Source of the DNA: Citrobacter youngae
Lineage (GTDB): Bacteria > Pseudomonadota > Gammaproteobacteria > Enterobacterales > Enterobacteriaceae
DNA length: 64,000 nt
Direction of reading: 5' to 3'
Assembly: GCF_003818115.1 (NCBI RefSeq)
Contig: NZ_RPOI01000018.1
Location: forward strand, 147,551-211,550
A program made the translations under genes and the position numbers. The stretch's first letter is position 1. Every line of letters starts with the position of its first letter. Of this stretch, positions 31,207-44,671 are shown one piece after another. The notes under the pieces were generated by a model, which was given only the letters and a program-made list of their open reading frames with translations, was not told where the DNA came from and searched no databases.

Positions 31207-31251
31207 TAATATGTTTTATCGCCTCAAGGCTCAATCAAATAAGAGGCCGCA

Positions 31252-32094
31252 TTGGATAAATCTGTAGTCAATGGCTGGCTCAGCCGATGGGGACTCACTC
31301 CTGATGGCGAACAGATTGCAACGCACACATCGCAGCTTTTGCCCGTTACCGTTATTAAAAATGGACAAAAAGCGATACTCAAACTCACCACCGATGATAG
31401 TGAACGAAATGGCGGCGAGCTGATGGTTTGGTGGAGCGGGAATGGCGCAGCGAGAGTGCTTGCTCATGCTGATGGCGCGATTCTGTTAGAACGAGCAACA
31501 GGGTCGAGTTCTTTAGCTGACATGTCCCGCTCTGGCAAAGATGCGCAGGTTTGTCGCATTATTTGCCATACTGCCAGCCGTCTCCATCTCCCGCAAAATA
31601 CGTCTACACCCGCGCTAACGCCGCTACATCATTGGTTTGGCGATCTTGCCCCAGCGGCGAAAATCTATGGTGGAGTTATGACGCGCTGTGCAGAGATCGC
31701 AAACGAATTGTTCTCATCTCCTCAGAATGAGGTCGTATTGCATGGTGACTTACACCACGGCAATGTCCTCGATTTTGGCCCGGCAGGCTGGCTGGCAATT
31801 GATCCCAAGGGACTACTGGGTGAGCGAGGGTTTGATTACGCCAATATATTCACGAATCCTGACCTTGCCGATCCCTGTGTTGCTATCGCGACAGACCCAA
31901 ACATTTTTAAGCAACGCGTGCAACTTGTCTCTGAGATAGCCGGGATTGAACGACAGCGACTGCTGATGTGGATAGCCGCATGGTGTGGTTTATCTTCTGC
32001 ATGGTTTCTGGAGGATGGGGAAAATGCGGCGATAACCTTGCATGTCGCGGAGTTAGCGATTGCTGAACTGGACGAAGAGAGCAGGCAACTTTGA
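31252..32094 (+). CDS. APH(6)/StrB-like small-molecule kinase
   Basis: Kinase of the aminoglycoside/hydroxyurea phosphotransferase family (streptomycin 6-kinase type), 280 residues. The N-lobe has KAILKLTTDDSERNGGELMV with the ATP Lys and helix C Glu. The catalytic loop VVLHGDLHHGNVLDFG lies near residue 162 and the metal Asp in LAIDPKGLLGERGFDYANI near 183. The C-lobe WIAAWCGLSSAWFLEDGE is also typical of APH(6) enzymes. Start: TTG at 31252, 5 bases after AAGAGG; no in-frame ATG suits the N-terminus. The substrate is unknown; resistance cannot be inferred from sequence, since many chromosomal members are not resistance enzymes. Confidence 0.82.
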   Translation: MDKSVVNGWLSRWGLTPDGEQIATHTSQLLPVTVIKNGQKAILKLTTDDSERNGGELMVWWSGNGAARVLAHADGAILLERATGSSSLADMSRSGKDAQVCRIICHTASRLHLPQNTSTPALTPLHHWFGDLAPAAKIYGGVMTRCAEIANELFSSPQNEVVLHGDLHHGNVLDFGPAGWLAIDPKGLLGERGFDYANIFTNPDLADPCVAIATDPNIFKQRVQLVSEIAGIERQRLLMWIAAWCGLSSAWFLEDGENAAITLHVAELAIAELDEESRQL

Positions 32095-32215
32095 TCTAAG
32101 ACACTGGGCTGGTAATTCTTAAACGTTATCATTAGGCTGGTAAACGTTTTATTAATCTATCAGTGAACGGCGGTGATGTTGTGTTGTTTATTACAAAACG
32201 AGTGGGCCGGAAATA

Positions 32216-33244
32216 ATGACTTCGTTGTATTCATTAATAAAAAAACGGCCAAACCTCATATTGCTGGTGGTTTTTCTCATCGGAGCAAACATAGTCGCCT
32301 GGCTTTGGGCATTCACCGCGTTTCGGCATAATACGTCACTTCTGGCGCTGAGCCTGATCGCGTGGTGTTATGGTTTGCGTCATGCAGTCGATGCCGATCA
32401 TATTGCGGCCATAGATAGTGCGACGCGAAAGCTCATGCAGCAAAACAAACGCGCGCTGACGACGGGGGCATGGTTTTCTCTGGGACACTCCACCATCGTC
32501 GTGCTGGCAAGTATGGGTATTGCTCTGACCACCAGCGTATTTAAGCAACATATGGTATGGTTTCAGAATATTGGTGGAATTATCGGAACCACCGTTTCTG
32601 CCGCATTTCTGCTGATTCTGGCTACCATCAACCTCATCATTTTCTGTCAGGTCTGGAAGGCGTTCCGCCATCTGAAACGTACCGGTATTTATGATCTCTC
32701 CACGGAAGATGTCACGGTTTCAGGTCCGCTGAATTGGCTATTCCGCTCAGCCTTCAGGTTGGTTGGGAAAGACTGGCACATGTATTTTGTTGGTTTCTTA
32801 TTTGGCCTGGGCTTTGACACCGCGACTGAAATCTCGTTATTGGGCATATCGGCTTCAAGCGCCTCCAACGGGATGTCTGTCTGGTCCATTTTAGTCTTCC
32901 CGGCGCTGTTTACCTGCGGTATGGCGCTGATTGACTGCCTCGACAGTATTCTGATGGTTGAGGCCTACGGTTGGGCATTCAATAAGCCGCAGCGTAAGCT
33001 GTATTACAATATGACCATTACCGGAACCTCAGTGATTGTGGCGCTGTTTATCGGTGGACTGGAGGGGTTGGGCCTGCTGTCTGATGCTTTTTCGTTACAG
33101 GGCGGGCTGTGGGACACGGTCAGTAACTTAAGTGACCACATGGGCAACGTCGGGTTTGTCATTATTGGCGTTTTTATTGCCTGTTGGATTATTTCCGCGT
33201 TGAACTACCGCTGGAAAAAATATGACGGTCTGACGTTCAGTTGA
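32216..33244 (+). CDS. NiCoT-family nickel/cobalt permease
   Basis: Inner-membrane Ni2+/Co2+ uptake permease of the NiCoT (HoxN/NixA) family, 342 residues with about eight helices. The family metal signature is in helix II, LRHAVDADHIAAIDSATRKL (HX4DH). Other signatures are WFSLGHSTIVV, LFGLGFDTATEISLL, and ALFTCGMALIDCLDSILM. Nickel supply would feed enzymes such as hydrogenases or urease, none of which is in the window. It is the last gene of the island, ending before a perfect hairpin and converging with rstA. The start at 32216 has only a weak ribosome site (CCGGAAATA). Confidence 0.93.
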   Translation: MTSLYSLIKKRPNLILLVVFLIGANIVAWLWAFTAFRHNTSLLALSLIAWCYGLRHAVDADHIAAIDSATRKLMQQNKRALTTGAWFSLGHSTIVVLASMGIALTTSVFKQHMVWFQNIGGIIGTTVSAAFLLILATINLIIFCQVWKAFRHLKRTGIYDLSTEDVTVSGPLNWLFRSAFRLVGKDWHMYFVGFLFGLGFDTATEISLLGISASSASNGMSVWSILVFPALFTCGMALIDCLDSILMVEAYGWAFNKPQRKLYYNMTITGTSVIVALFIGGLEGLGLLSDAFSLQGGLWDTVSNLSDHMGNVGFVIIGVFIACWIISALNYRWKKYDGLTFS

Positions 33245-33258
33245 GGTAGAAAATCGGT

Positions 33259-33295
33259 ATGCAACTCAACGTGACGCTGTCACGTTGAGTTGCAT
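33259..33295. terminator. Perfect 17-bp hairpin between the NiCoT gene and rstA
   Basis: ATGCAACTCAACGTGAC (33259-33275), a 3-base loop GCT, then the exact reverse complement to 33295. It lies 15 bp after the NiCoT stop. Neither strand has a following T-run, so it is either a factor-assisted 3' end for both convergent genes or a DNA element marking the island end. Confidence 0.6.
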
Positions 33296-33328
33296 TCACG
33301 CGATAGGTTATGCGCCTCATCCGGTGGG

Positions 33329-34063
33329 TTATTTCTGAGATTCGTCGTCCCAGGCGTGCGGCGCGAACAAATAACCTTTGTTGCGTACCGTTTTGATTCG
33401 ATAGGGTTCAGTCGCGTTATCGAGCAGTTTTTTACGTAACCGGGAAATTGCGACATCGACACTGCGGTCCATACCGTCGTAACTTACGCCGCGCAGATTC
33501 TTCAGCAACGCATCACGGTCCATAATCTGCCCGGCATGGGTTGCCAGTTCCCAAAGTAACTCAAAATCCGCCGTAGAGAGGGCGACCAGCTCACCGCCGA
33601 GCAGCACAGACCTATTCGTTGGGTCAATGGTCAGTGCGCCAAAACGCAGAGTGGTGTGCGGGGTGATGGTGGCAGCCTGAATCCCTTTAGCCTGGGCTGA
33701 ATGTTCGTTTTGGCGTAAATGCAGGCGCAGGCGAGCCAGCAGTACTGCCGGTGGTGTGGTTTTCAGGATATAGTCGCAGGCACCCATTTCGAGAGCCAGA
33801 ATATGGTTCATGTCACTGTCCAGCGAAGTCAGCAGGACAATTGGACCTTGCCAGCGCCCACGCAAATCACGGCAAATAGTCATACCGTCCTTACCTGGAA
33901 GCATAATATCTAACAACACCAGATCGGGTTGCACTTGCAGAATTTTCTCTTCGGCCAAATCACCACGAGGTTCAACGATAACCTCAATATCATGCCGGGC
34001 CAGATAGGCCGCAATCAGCGAACCTACTTCGGGATCATCTTCAACAAATACGATGGTGTTCAT
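33329..34063 (-). CDS. rstA: Response regulator RstA
   Basis: OmpR/PhoB-type response regulator, 244 residues. The receiver domain has EDD near residue 9 and the phosphoacceptor Asp in LVLLDIMLPGKDG near 52, with the conserved Thr in VLLTSLDSD and the Lys in YILKTTPP. The winged-helix DNA-binding domain follows (LSTADFELLWELATHAGQIM and DRSVDVAISRLRKKL). In E. coli, PhoP activates rstA, and RstA controls asr and other genes. The ATG at 34063 gives the family start MNTIVFVEDD; an ATG three codons upstream is possible. The gene is separated from rstB by the island, and the tail WDDESQK differs from E. coli at the junction. Confidence 0.95.
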   Translation of the reverse strand: MNTIVFVEDDPEVGSLIAAYLARHDIEVIVEPRGDLAEEKILQVQPDLVLLDIMLPGKDGMTICRDLRGRWQGPIVLLTSLDSDMNHILALEMGACDYILKTTPPAVLLARLRLHLRQNEHSAQAKGIQAATITPHTTLRFGALTIDPTNRSVLLGGELVALSTADFELLWELATHAGQIMDRDALLKNLRGVSYDGMDRSVDVAISRLRKKLLDNATEPYRIKTVRNKGYLFAPHAWDDESQK

Positions 34064-34118
34064 ATCATTCATTTTGAATATAAAACGCCAACATACACCG
34101 CCATCGTTTTTCCTTCCA

Positions 34119-34135
34119 TTAATCTTTTCTAAACG
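34119..34135 (-). promoter_or_regulatory. PhoP-box-like site upstream of rstA
   Basis: On the minus strand, CGTTTAGAAAAGATTAA contains GTTTA, five bases, then GATTA, one mismatch from the PhoP direct repeat (GTTTA-N5-GTTTA). It lies 56 bp before the rstA start. In E. coli rstA is a member of the PhoP regulon, so the site is plausible. Confidence 0.6.
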
Positions 34136-34189
34136 AGAACGCTTCCGTTATGCTAGAGGCTGATGTTATTGATGTGTTAAGGCAAAACG

Positions 34190-34525
34190 ATGGGGCTCGT
34201 AGTAAAAGCGGCGCTGGGTGCGCTGGTGGTGGTGTTGATTGGCTTGCTGGCTAAAACAAAGAATTACTATATTGCCGGATTAATTCCGTTGTTCCCAACC
34301 TTTGCGTTGATTGCCCACTATATTGTGGCCAGTGAACGTGGGATCGAGGCGCTGCGTACAACGATTGTATTCAGCATGTGGTCGATTATTCCCTATTTTG
34401 TCTACCTCATTTCACTGTGGTACTTCACCGGTTTTATGCGTTTACCCGTCGCGCTCATTGGCTCGGTAGTCTGCTGGAGCCTGAGCGCGTGGTTGCTGAT
34501 CTTTTGTTGGATAAAACTGCACTAG
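34190..34525 (+). CDS. ydgC: GlpM-family inner-membrane protein YdgC
   Basis: Small inner-membrane protein of the GlpM/YdgC family, 111 residues as in E. coli, with four helices (about 3-20, 26-45, 56-78, 83-106). Function is unknown. It is divergent from rstA, sharing a 126-bp intergenic region, and its 3' end overlaps the convergent folM gene by 4 bp. Confidence 0.92.
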   Translation: MGLVVKAALGALVVVLIGLLAKTKNYYIAGLIPLFPTFALIAHYIVASERGIEALRTTIVFSMWSIIPYFVYLISLWYFTGFMRLPVALIGSVVCWSLSAWLLIFCWIKLH

Positions 34526-35244
34526 CGCAGGTGGCGACCACCGTCAACGGCAAAGCTACGGCCGGTGACAAAGCAGCTGGTAAACAGGTAGTCTATTAAA
34601 TCAATGACTTCTTTTTCACCGGGTGCGGTTTTCATCAACGATTTATTCAGCGCCTGCTGACGATATTCTGCATCGTCACCCTCGTTAAACAGGATTAGCG
34701 AGGGGGCGATTGCGTTAACTTTCACTTCCGGGGCCAGTTTGCGGGCAAATGAGCGGGTCATATTATCCAGAGCAGCTTTACTGGCAGCATAGGCAATATG
34801 CTTGTCGCTGCCACGCTCTACGACGTAATCAGTAAAATGGATAATATCGCTGGCCGCATGCCCATGTCCGCGCAGCAGGCCTTCCAGCGCGTGATTAAGC
34901 AGGTAAGGGGTATTCACGTGGATCTGCATCATGCTGGACAGCACCTCAGAAAGCGGCAGCCCCGGTTTTTCGGCAAGCCAGGCGCTGGCATTATGCACAA
35001 TAGCGCGTAAACCTTCGGTACGGGCTTTCACTTCCCTGGCAAAATCGAGGACGCCTTCGTCGGTCGCGAAGTCAGCCTGAATACATTGTGCCCCCGCCTC
35101 TTGCAGGCCATCAATCGCCGGGTAGTGTGTCCGGTAACTGACGATCACCGGCTGCTTTTGATTCAGAAAATGCCACGCGATGGCGAGACCGATACGACGG
35201 CCCCCTCCGGTGATAAGTATTGGCAAAGCGGGCTTTTTACCCAT
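34522..35244 (-). CDS. folM: Dihydromonapterin reductase FolM
   Basis: Short-chain dehydrogenase that reduces dihydromonapterin (and dihydrofolate weakly) with NADPH, supplying tetrahydromonapterin. It has 240 residues as in E. coli. The nucleotide motif ITGGGRRIGLAIAWH starts near residue 10, HNASAW near 87, and the catalytic Tyr-x3-Lys is in YAASKAALDNMTRS near 156. The ATG at 35244, preceded by GGAG, is chosen over an upstream in-frame start at 35277. It follows ydgI by about 37 bp and may be cotranscribed with it. Confidence 0.95.
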   Translation of the reverse strand: MGKKPALPILITGGGRRIGLAIAWHFLNQKQPVIVSYRTHYPAIDGLQEAGAQCIQADFATDEGVLDFAREVKARTEGLRAIVHNASAWLAEKPGLPLSEVLSSMMQIHVNTPYLLNHALEGLLRGHGHAASDIIHFTDYVVERGSDKHIAYAASKAALDNMTRSFARKLAPEVKVNAIAPSLILFNEGDDAEYRQQALNKSLMKTAPGEKEVIDLIDYLFTSCFVTGRSFAVDGGRHLR

Positions 35245-35281
35245 CGAGATCTCCATGAGTCGCAAACGATGGGTCAACTAT

Positions 35282-36664
35282 TTAACCCATCAGCATCCAG
35301 GCCGCTGGAACAGCTGCTACAAGAAGCAGGCCGATCAAAGCCATTTCCTGGCGTTTTAATACGTTGTCATGCGCGTGAGTTTTGCGGGCATAAAGGAAAA
35401 CCAGCAACCCCGGAGCATACAGCACCACGGACAACAGCAGGTGCATCGGACCTGACGCGTACAGTAACCATAAGCCATAAATGCATGCACCGACACCAAC
35501 AGCCTGATGAATTGGTCGGGTCGCTATTTTCAGCAAAAATGCGCCGACGAGGAAATAGGGCACCAGAATCATCTCAGAGGCAATAGTCAGCAGCGTATTG
35601 TAGTCAGAACCTGTGAGCCAGATCAGCACCAGACAGACCTGTACACAGATGTTAGTCAGCCACAGTGATGCAGATGGCGCACCTTGCGCATTCTGACGGG
35701 CAAAAATACGCGGGAATGCTTTGTGCGTGGATGCCAGAAATGGGACTTCCGCCGCCATAATCGTCCAGCTCAAATAGGCGCCGCAGACAGAGACAATCAA
35801 ACCCGCGGCGATAATGATTTCGCCCCATGGCCCCATCATTTTAACCATCAGACCAGCCATTGATGGGTTGCGGATCTCAGCCAGTTCCGGGCGTGCGACC
35901 ACGCCAAGAGAAAGCAGGGTCACCAACAGGTAGACGCCAAGCGCGGCAAGTACAGCCAGCAGTGTCGCGCGCCCAACATCGCGTTTGTTCCTCGCCCGAG
36001 CGGACACCACGACAGCGCCTTCCACGCCGATAAACACCCACAGGGTGATAAGCATGGTGTTTTTAACTTGCTCCCAGACAGGAACACCCAGTTTCACACC
36101 GGTAAAGTCCAGGCTAAAGGTGTCGAGCTTAAATAACATAAATGCCAGAACGATAAACAGGCCAAGCGGCAGTAGCTTCGCCAGCGTCGCCACCAGATTA
36201 ATGCTGGCGGCTGTCTGTACACCACGTAACACCAGAAAATGCACGACCCACAGCAGTACCGATGCGCCAACAATAGACTGCCAGGTATTCCCGTCGCCAA
36301 ACAGACGCAACGCAGGTGTATCGGTAAAGAAGCTAAGTGCGGAAAAGACGATAACCAGATAGGAAACGTTAGCGATAACGGCGCACAGCCAATACCCCCA
36401 CGCGGAACAGAAACCGATCAGTTCTCCGAAGCCTTCACGCGCGTAGGTAAAGATACCGCCGTCCAGTTCCGGGCGGATACGCGTCAGGATAAGCATGGCA
36501 AACGCGAGCAGCAGGATCCCCGCGCCCGTAATCGCCCAACCAATCAATAACGCTGCCGGGCTGGCTACTGCAGCCATATTTTGTGGCAGGCTGAAAACAC
36601 CGGCGCCAAGCATTGAGCTTAGAACCAGCGCCGTCAGTGCGCTCAGACCCAATTTCTTTTCCAT
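35282..36664 (-). CDS. ydgI: Arginine/ornithine-type APC antiporter YdgI
   Basis: Inner-membrane amino acid antiporter of the APC superfamily, basic amino acid/polyamine group, 460 residues with about 12 helices. E. coli YdgI is annotated as a putative arginine:ornithine antiporter (ArcD-like). Landmarks are the first helix LVLSSMLGAGVFSLPQNMA, the GxG unwound segment, and FIGVEGAVVVSARARNKRDVG in helix VI with the following loop. No arginine deiminase genes are nearby, so its exact exchange reaction is unknown. It is upstream of folM in the same direction. Confidence 0.92.
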   Translation of the reverse strand: MEKKLGLSALTALVLSSMLGAGVFSLPQNMAAVASPAALLIGWAITGAGILLLAFAMLILTRIRPELDGGIFTYAREGFGELIGFCSAWGYWLCAVIANVSYLVIVFSALSFFTDTPALRLFGDGNTWQSIVGASVLLWVVHFLVLRGVQTAASINLVATLAKLLPLGLFIVLAFMLFKLDTFSLDFTGVKLGVPVWEQVKNTMLITLWVFIGVEGAVVVSARARNKRDVGRATLLAVLAALGVYLLVTLLSLGVVARPELAEIRNPSMAGLMVKMMGPWGEIIIAAGLIVSVCGAYLSWTIMAAEVPFLASTHKAFPRIFARQNAQGAPSASLWLTNICVQVCLVLIWLTGSDYNTLLTIASEMILVPYFLVGAFLLKIATRPIHQAVGVGACIYGLWLLYASGPMHLLLSVVLYAPGLLVFLYARKTHAHDNVLKRQEMALIGLLLVAAVPAAWMLMG

Positions 36665-36810
36665 TTGTATCCAGTTACAAAAACGAGAGTGAGAGAATAA
36701 TTATTTTGGCAAATCGCATAAAAATGGTGAAAGCGACTCAAGGCGCGGGATTTTACGGAGAGAAGACAGCGCATGCAATGGGGATAGGCAGATTTGTGAC
36801 TAAAAATGCT

Positions 36811-36835
36811 AAAGGCGGCATAAAGCCGCCTTTTA
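36811..36835 (-). terminator. Terminator hairpin after ydgH
   Basis: Stem GGCGGC (36814-36819) / GCCGCC (36825-36830) with an ATAAA loop, extended by A-T pairs. It has T-rich flanks on both strands, so it can end ydgH, whose stop is at 36852. Confidence 0.8.
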
Positions 36836-36851
36836 TTGTTACAACTGTCTG

Positions 36852-37796
36852 TTACTTATACAGGTCGGCGCTGATGGTCATGTTGTTACCACGTTCCGAC
36901 CACTGGCGGGTAATGTGGTAGTACTTGGCACCTTTTTTCGCTGCACGTTTAGCAACCTGGTAAGAGACTTCGGTCATGTTGCCATAGTTACCGGTGAACT
37001 TGATGCTGTCGAACGGCACCATCATCGCGGCGGTAGCTTTGTTCAACTCCTCAACTTTAGTACCGTCAGGCAGGGTGACAGTGTAACGTCCGCCTTTAGT
37101 TGACTGAGTTTCGAAGAAACGACCCACTTCGGCACTCGGAGACGCGGTTGTTGCCACGCCTGGGATTTCAACTTTCTTCGCGGCTTCGCCACCGGCTGCT
37201 AACGCGGCACGTCCGGCATCAGAATCGGCAGGGATCGCATCAGGGCTTTGAACAACACGTTTTTTCGCATCTTCTTTGTAGATGAATGCGGTAATACGTT
37301 GGTTACCCCCCTGGTTGGCATCAACCTGGCGTACGATATAAAAAGAGTAAGCCCCTTTTTCTTTCGCCACTTTGGTGATGGCATCATTTACTTCAGGTTG
37401 GCTGCGGTAGAAACCCTGAACCGTAACGGTATCGAAAGGTTCAATCAGAACAGCCTGGTCTTTCGGTAATTCCATAACGCCGTTGATGACGCGATTTTTG
37501 GTGACTTCTGCTTTTTCAGCGTCGGCTTTATAGATATCGGCGACGACGCGCCAGTTACCGCCACTGCCAAAATCTGAGGTATCAACAACATAAAAGGAGG
37601 CTGCACCGTCTTTATCTGCACGACGGGATACGGCGTCTACCGCATCACCGATAGAATTAAAACGACCGGTAACCACAATGCGGTCATAGGGTTTCAGGGC
37701 AGCTGCTTGCTCCGGCGTCAATTCTGTCGCTGCATTTACAGAAAAAGCAGTCGCAGAAAGAAGAGCGGACGCCAGGAGAGTGTTCTTAAGCTTCAT
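36852..37796 (-). CDS. ydgH: Periplasmic YdgH, three YdgH/BhsA/McbA-like domains
   Basis: Secreted protein of 314 residues, as in E. coli. The signal peptide MKLKNTLLASALLSATAFSVNA is cut near residue 22. It contains three DUF1471 (YdgH/BhsA/McbA-like) domains: about 33-95 (DRIVVTGRFNSIGDAVDAVS, SFYVVD), 115-175 (DTVTVQGFYRSQPEVNDAIT, SFYIVRQ) and 255-314 (DSIKFTGNYGNMTEVSYQVA, KYYHITRQWS). Small relatives of this domain act in stress and biofilm responses; E. coli YdgH is linked to envelope function. It is monocistronic and divergent from pntA. Confidence 0.95.
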   Translation of the reverse strand: MKLKNTLLASALLSATAFSVNAATELTPEQAAALKPYDRIVVTGRFNSIGDAVDAVSRRADKDGAASFYVVDTSDFGSGGNWRVVADIYKADAEKAEVTKNRVINGVMELPKDQAVLIEPFDTVTVQGFYRSQPEVNDAITKVAKEKGAYSFYIVRQVDANQGGNQRITAFIYKEDAKKRVVQSPDAIPADSDAGRAALAAGGEAAKKVEIPGVATTASPSAEVGRFFETQSTKGGRYTVTLPDGTKVEELNKATAAMMVPFDSIKFTGNYGNMTEVSYQVAKRAAKKGAKYYHITRQWSERGNNMTISADLYK

Positions 37797-39851
<2,055 letters not shown>

Positions 39852-39858
39852 GGGGTAA

Positions 39859-41250
<1,392 letters not shown>

Positions 41251-41268
41251 TGCGTGCTTAAAAGTAAG

Positions 41269-41294
41269 ACGGCCTCTGCGGAGGCCGTTTTTTT
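41269..41294 (+). terminator. Intrinsic terminator after pntAB
   Basis: Perfect 8-bp stem ACGGCCTC (41269-41276) / GAGGCCGT (41281-41288) followed by seven T. It ends 2 bp before the convergent aldo/keto reductase stop. Confidence 0.93.
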
Positions 41295-41295
41295 A

Positions 41296-42408
<1,113 letters not shown>

Positions 42409-43605
42409 ATGCGTACACGTGAACAGTGCCTGCCGGCTGCTGCTGCAAGCCAGACCGGTCTCTCTTTTATTCTCATCCTCAGCGGCCTGATGGCCTTTAC
42501 TTCACTTTCAACCGATATCTACCTCCCGGCGATGCCGACCATGGCGGGGGATTTAAACGGCAATGTGGAGCTTACTGTTACCGGTTTTTTGGTGGGGTTT
42601 GCTATTGCGCAACTGGTCTGGGGACCGATCAGCGATCATCTGGGCAGACGTACACCGTTGTTCATCGGCATGGTGCTGTTTATCATCGGTTCTGCGGGGT
42701 GTGCGCTGTCCACGGATATCACGCAAATTGTTTTCTGGCGGGTCTTTCAGGCGCTGGGGGCCTGTACCGGACCGATGCTGGCGCGTGCCATGATTCGTGA
42801 TCTCTTTGCTCGTACTCGTGCGGCGCAAATGTTGTCAACCCTGGTACTGGTTATGGCGATTGCCCCCATCGCAGGGCCATTGATTGGCGGGCAAATTATT
42901 CGACTGAGCACCTGGCACTCTATTTTTTGGTTACTGGTGGCCATTGGCGTGCTGATGTTTATCTCGTTGCTGTGGTTACCGGAAACACTCCCTGAAGAAA
43001 GACGCGTAAAAGCCTCACTGGCTGGCGCATTCCATCATTACCGCGCGCTATTAACCAATGGTCGATTTATGCGCTACACCCTGAGTCTGACCTTTTATTA
43101 CGTGGGTGCGTATGCGTTTATTACCGGTTCGCCATTTGTTTACATTCGCTATTACCATGTCGATCCGCAGCATTATGGCTGGTTATTTGCGTTAAATATT
43201 GTCGGCGTTATGGCGATGAGTGTGGTCAACCGCCGGCTGGTGCAACGGCACGCGTTAGAACAGTTGCTTAAGTACGCGACAATGTTGGCGACACTGGCTG
43301 CTGTTGCATTGGCACTGCTGGTTAAGCTGGAAATAGGGGGGGTTATTGCCATTATCATCACTGTGTTTCTGCTGTTTTCGATGAATGGGATCATTGCAGC
43401 AACGTCGACGGCCGCCGCGCTGGATGCGGCCCCCAATATCGCCGGGTCAGCTTCGGCGCTGATTGGTTCATTACAGTATGGCAGTGGCATCATCTCATCG
43501 TTACTGCTGGCGAGATTGAGTGACGGCACCCCCTGGACCATGGCCTGGATTATTGCGCTATTCACACTGATGAGCGCCGCACTGGTGTTCCGTGACAAAC
43601 AGTAG
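42409..43605 (+). CDS. Bcr/CflA-type MFS drug exporter
   Basis: Twelve-helix major facilitator of the DHA1 Bcr/CflA subfamily, 398 residues; relatives export bicyclomycin, chloramphenicol or small peptides and amino acids by proton antiport. It shows STDIYLPAMPTMAGDL in helix 1, motif A GPISDHLGRRTPLFIG between helices 2 and 3, RVFQALGACTGPMLARAMIR in helix 4 and the motif C-like APIAGPLIGGQI in helix 5. It is not at this place in K-12 (I recall a similar gene in Salmonella). It converges with tqsA. Confidence 0.9.
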   Translation: MRTREQCLPAAAASQTGLSFILILSGLMAFTSLSTDIYLPAMPTMAGDLNGNVELTVTGFLVGFAIAQLVWGPISDHLGRRTPLFIGMVLFIIGSAGCALSTDITQIVFWRVFQALGACTGPMLARAMIRDLFARTRAAQMLSTLVLVMAIAPIAGPLIGGQIIRLSTWHSIFWLLVAIGVLMFISLLWLPETLPEERRVKASLAGAFHHYRALLTNGRFMRYTLSLTFYYVGAYAFITGSPFVYIRYYHVDPQHYGWLFALNIVGVMAMSVVNRRLVQRHALEQLLKYATMLATLAAVALALLVKLEIGGVIAIIITVFLLFSMNGIIAATSTAAALDAAPNIAGSASALIGSLQYGSGIISSLLLARLSDGTPWTMAWIIALFTLMSAALVFRDKQ

Positions 43606-43636
43606 TTGAACAGCTCCGCGATAGCGGGGCATACGC

Positions 43637-44671
43637 TTATTCTTTGTTAAGATCGCTCAGCAGGACGGCAATGCTTTGACCACCATTTGTTTGCTCAAGG
43701 GCAATCTTTACAATGATGGTCAGCGGTACTGAAAGCAGCATCCCAACGGGACCGAGCAGCCAGCCCCAAAAAATCAGCGACAGGAATACCACCAGCGTAG
43801 AAAGTCCCAGCCCACGCCCCATGATGCGGGGTTCGAGGATATTGCCGAATACCAGGTTAATCACCAGATAACCTGCCAGCACGAGCAACGCGTCGTAAAA
43901 ACCGCTGAATACCAGTACCTGAGCAATAGGGGGAATCGCTGCCAACACCGAACCGATGTTGGGAATATAATTCAGGGCAAAGGCCAGTAGTCCCCAGACA
44001 AACGCGAAGCGGACATCCAGTGCGGCAAGCATGCCCCAGGCGACCAGGCCGGTGACGATGCTGATGGCGGTTTTTAGTACCAGATAGTGTGAGACACTGT
44101 CGATAGCGCGTTGGATCGCGGCCATTCCCTCAAGAGGGCGGCTCATCATTTGTTTGAGTTTTCCGGGGAGTTGCGGTACTTCCAGCAGCATAAAAACCAC
44201 GGTCAGCAACAGTAGAAATATCGAGGACATCGCATTAGAGAGTTGCGTCAATAAATTGGTGACCAGCGTCATCGCAGCGTTCGGATCGACATATTTCACC
44301 AACTCGTCTACGGAAACGCCGATCCCCGCACGTTGTAGCCACGGTTCGATATTTTTCAGTGGGATAACCAATGACGAACGATATTGCGGCAGTGTCCGTG
44401 CCAGCTCATTTAAGGATGTACCTAAATAAGCCAGAAGCAGCACCATTAGCATGACAATAATAACAACCAGCAATGACACGGCAAATACACGCGGTATGCG
44501 GAGCTTAACCATGCGCTGTACTACGGGATTAAGCACGACGGCGATAAATAACGCCAGAATAAACGGTACGATGATATCGGCGGCAAATCGGATACCGGTT
44601 AAAATGATAACCAACATGCCGAGCATAATAACTATTTTTAGGCCGTTAAGCGTGATGATCGGTTTTGCCAT
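43637..44671 (-). CDS. tqsA: AI-2E family transporter TqsA (YdgG)
   Basis: Inner-membrane protein of the AI-2E superfamily, 344 residues as in E. coli, with about seven to eight helices. In E. coli it has been proposed to export autoinducer-2 and influence biofilm formation. Conserved segments are [40 protein letters not shown] and [20 protein letters not shown]. The ATG at 44671, preceded by AGGGA, gives [12 protein letters not shown] and replaces an upstream ATG at 44695. Confidence 0.94.
   Translation of the reverse strand: MAKPIITLNGLKIVIMLGMLVIILTGIRFAADIIVPFILALFIAVVLNPVVQRMVKLRIPRVFAVSLLVVIIVMLMVLLLAYLGTSLNELARTLPQYRSSLVIPLKNIEPWLQRAGIGVSVDELVKYVDPNAAMTLVTNLLTQLSNAMSSIFLLLLTVVFMLLEVPQLPGKLKQMMSRPLEGMAAIQRAIDSVSHYLVLKTAISIVTGLVAWGMLAALDVRFAFVWGLLAFALNYIPNIGSVLAAIPPIAQVLVFSGFYDALLVLAGYLVINLVFGNILEPRIMGRGLGLSTLVVFLSLIFWGWLLGPVGMLLSVPLTIIVKIALEQTNGGQSIAVLLSDLNKE

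Noticed and set aside
31211..31267. 18-codon ORF between the duplicated-domain gene and the kinase
   Set aside because: It overlaps the TTG start of the kinase, has no ribosome site of its own and no homology; probably chance.
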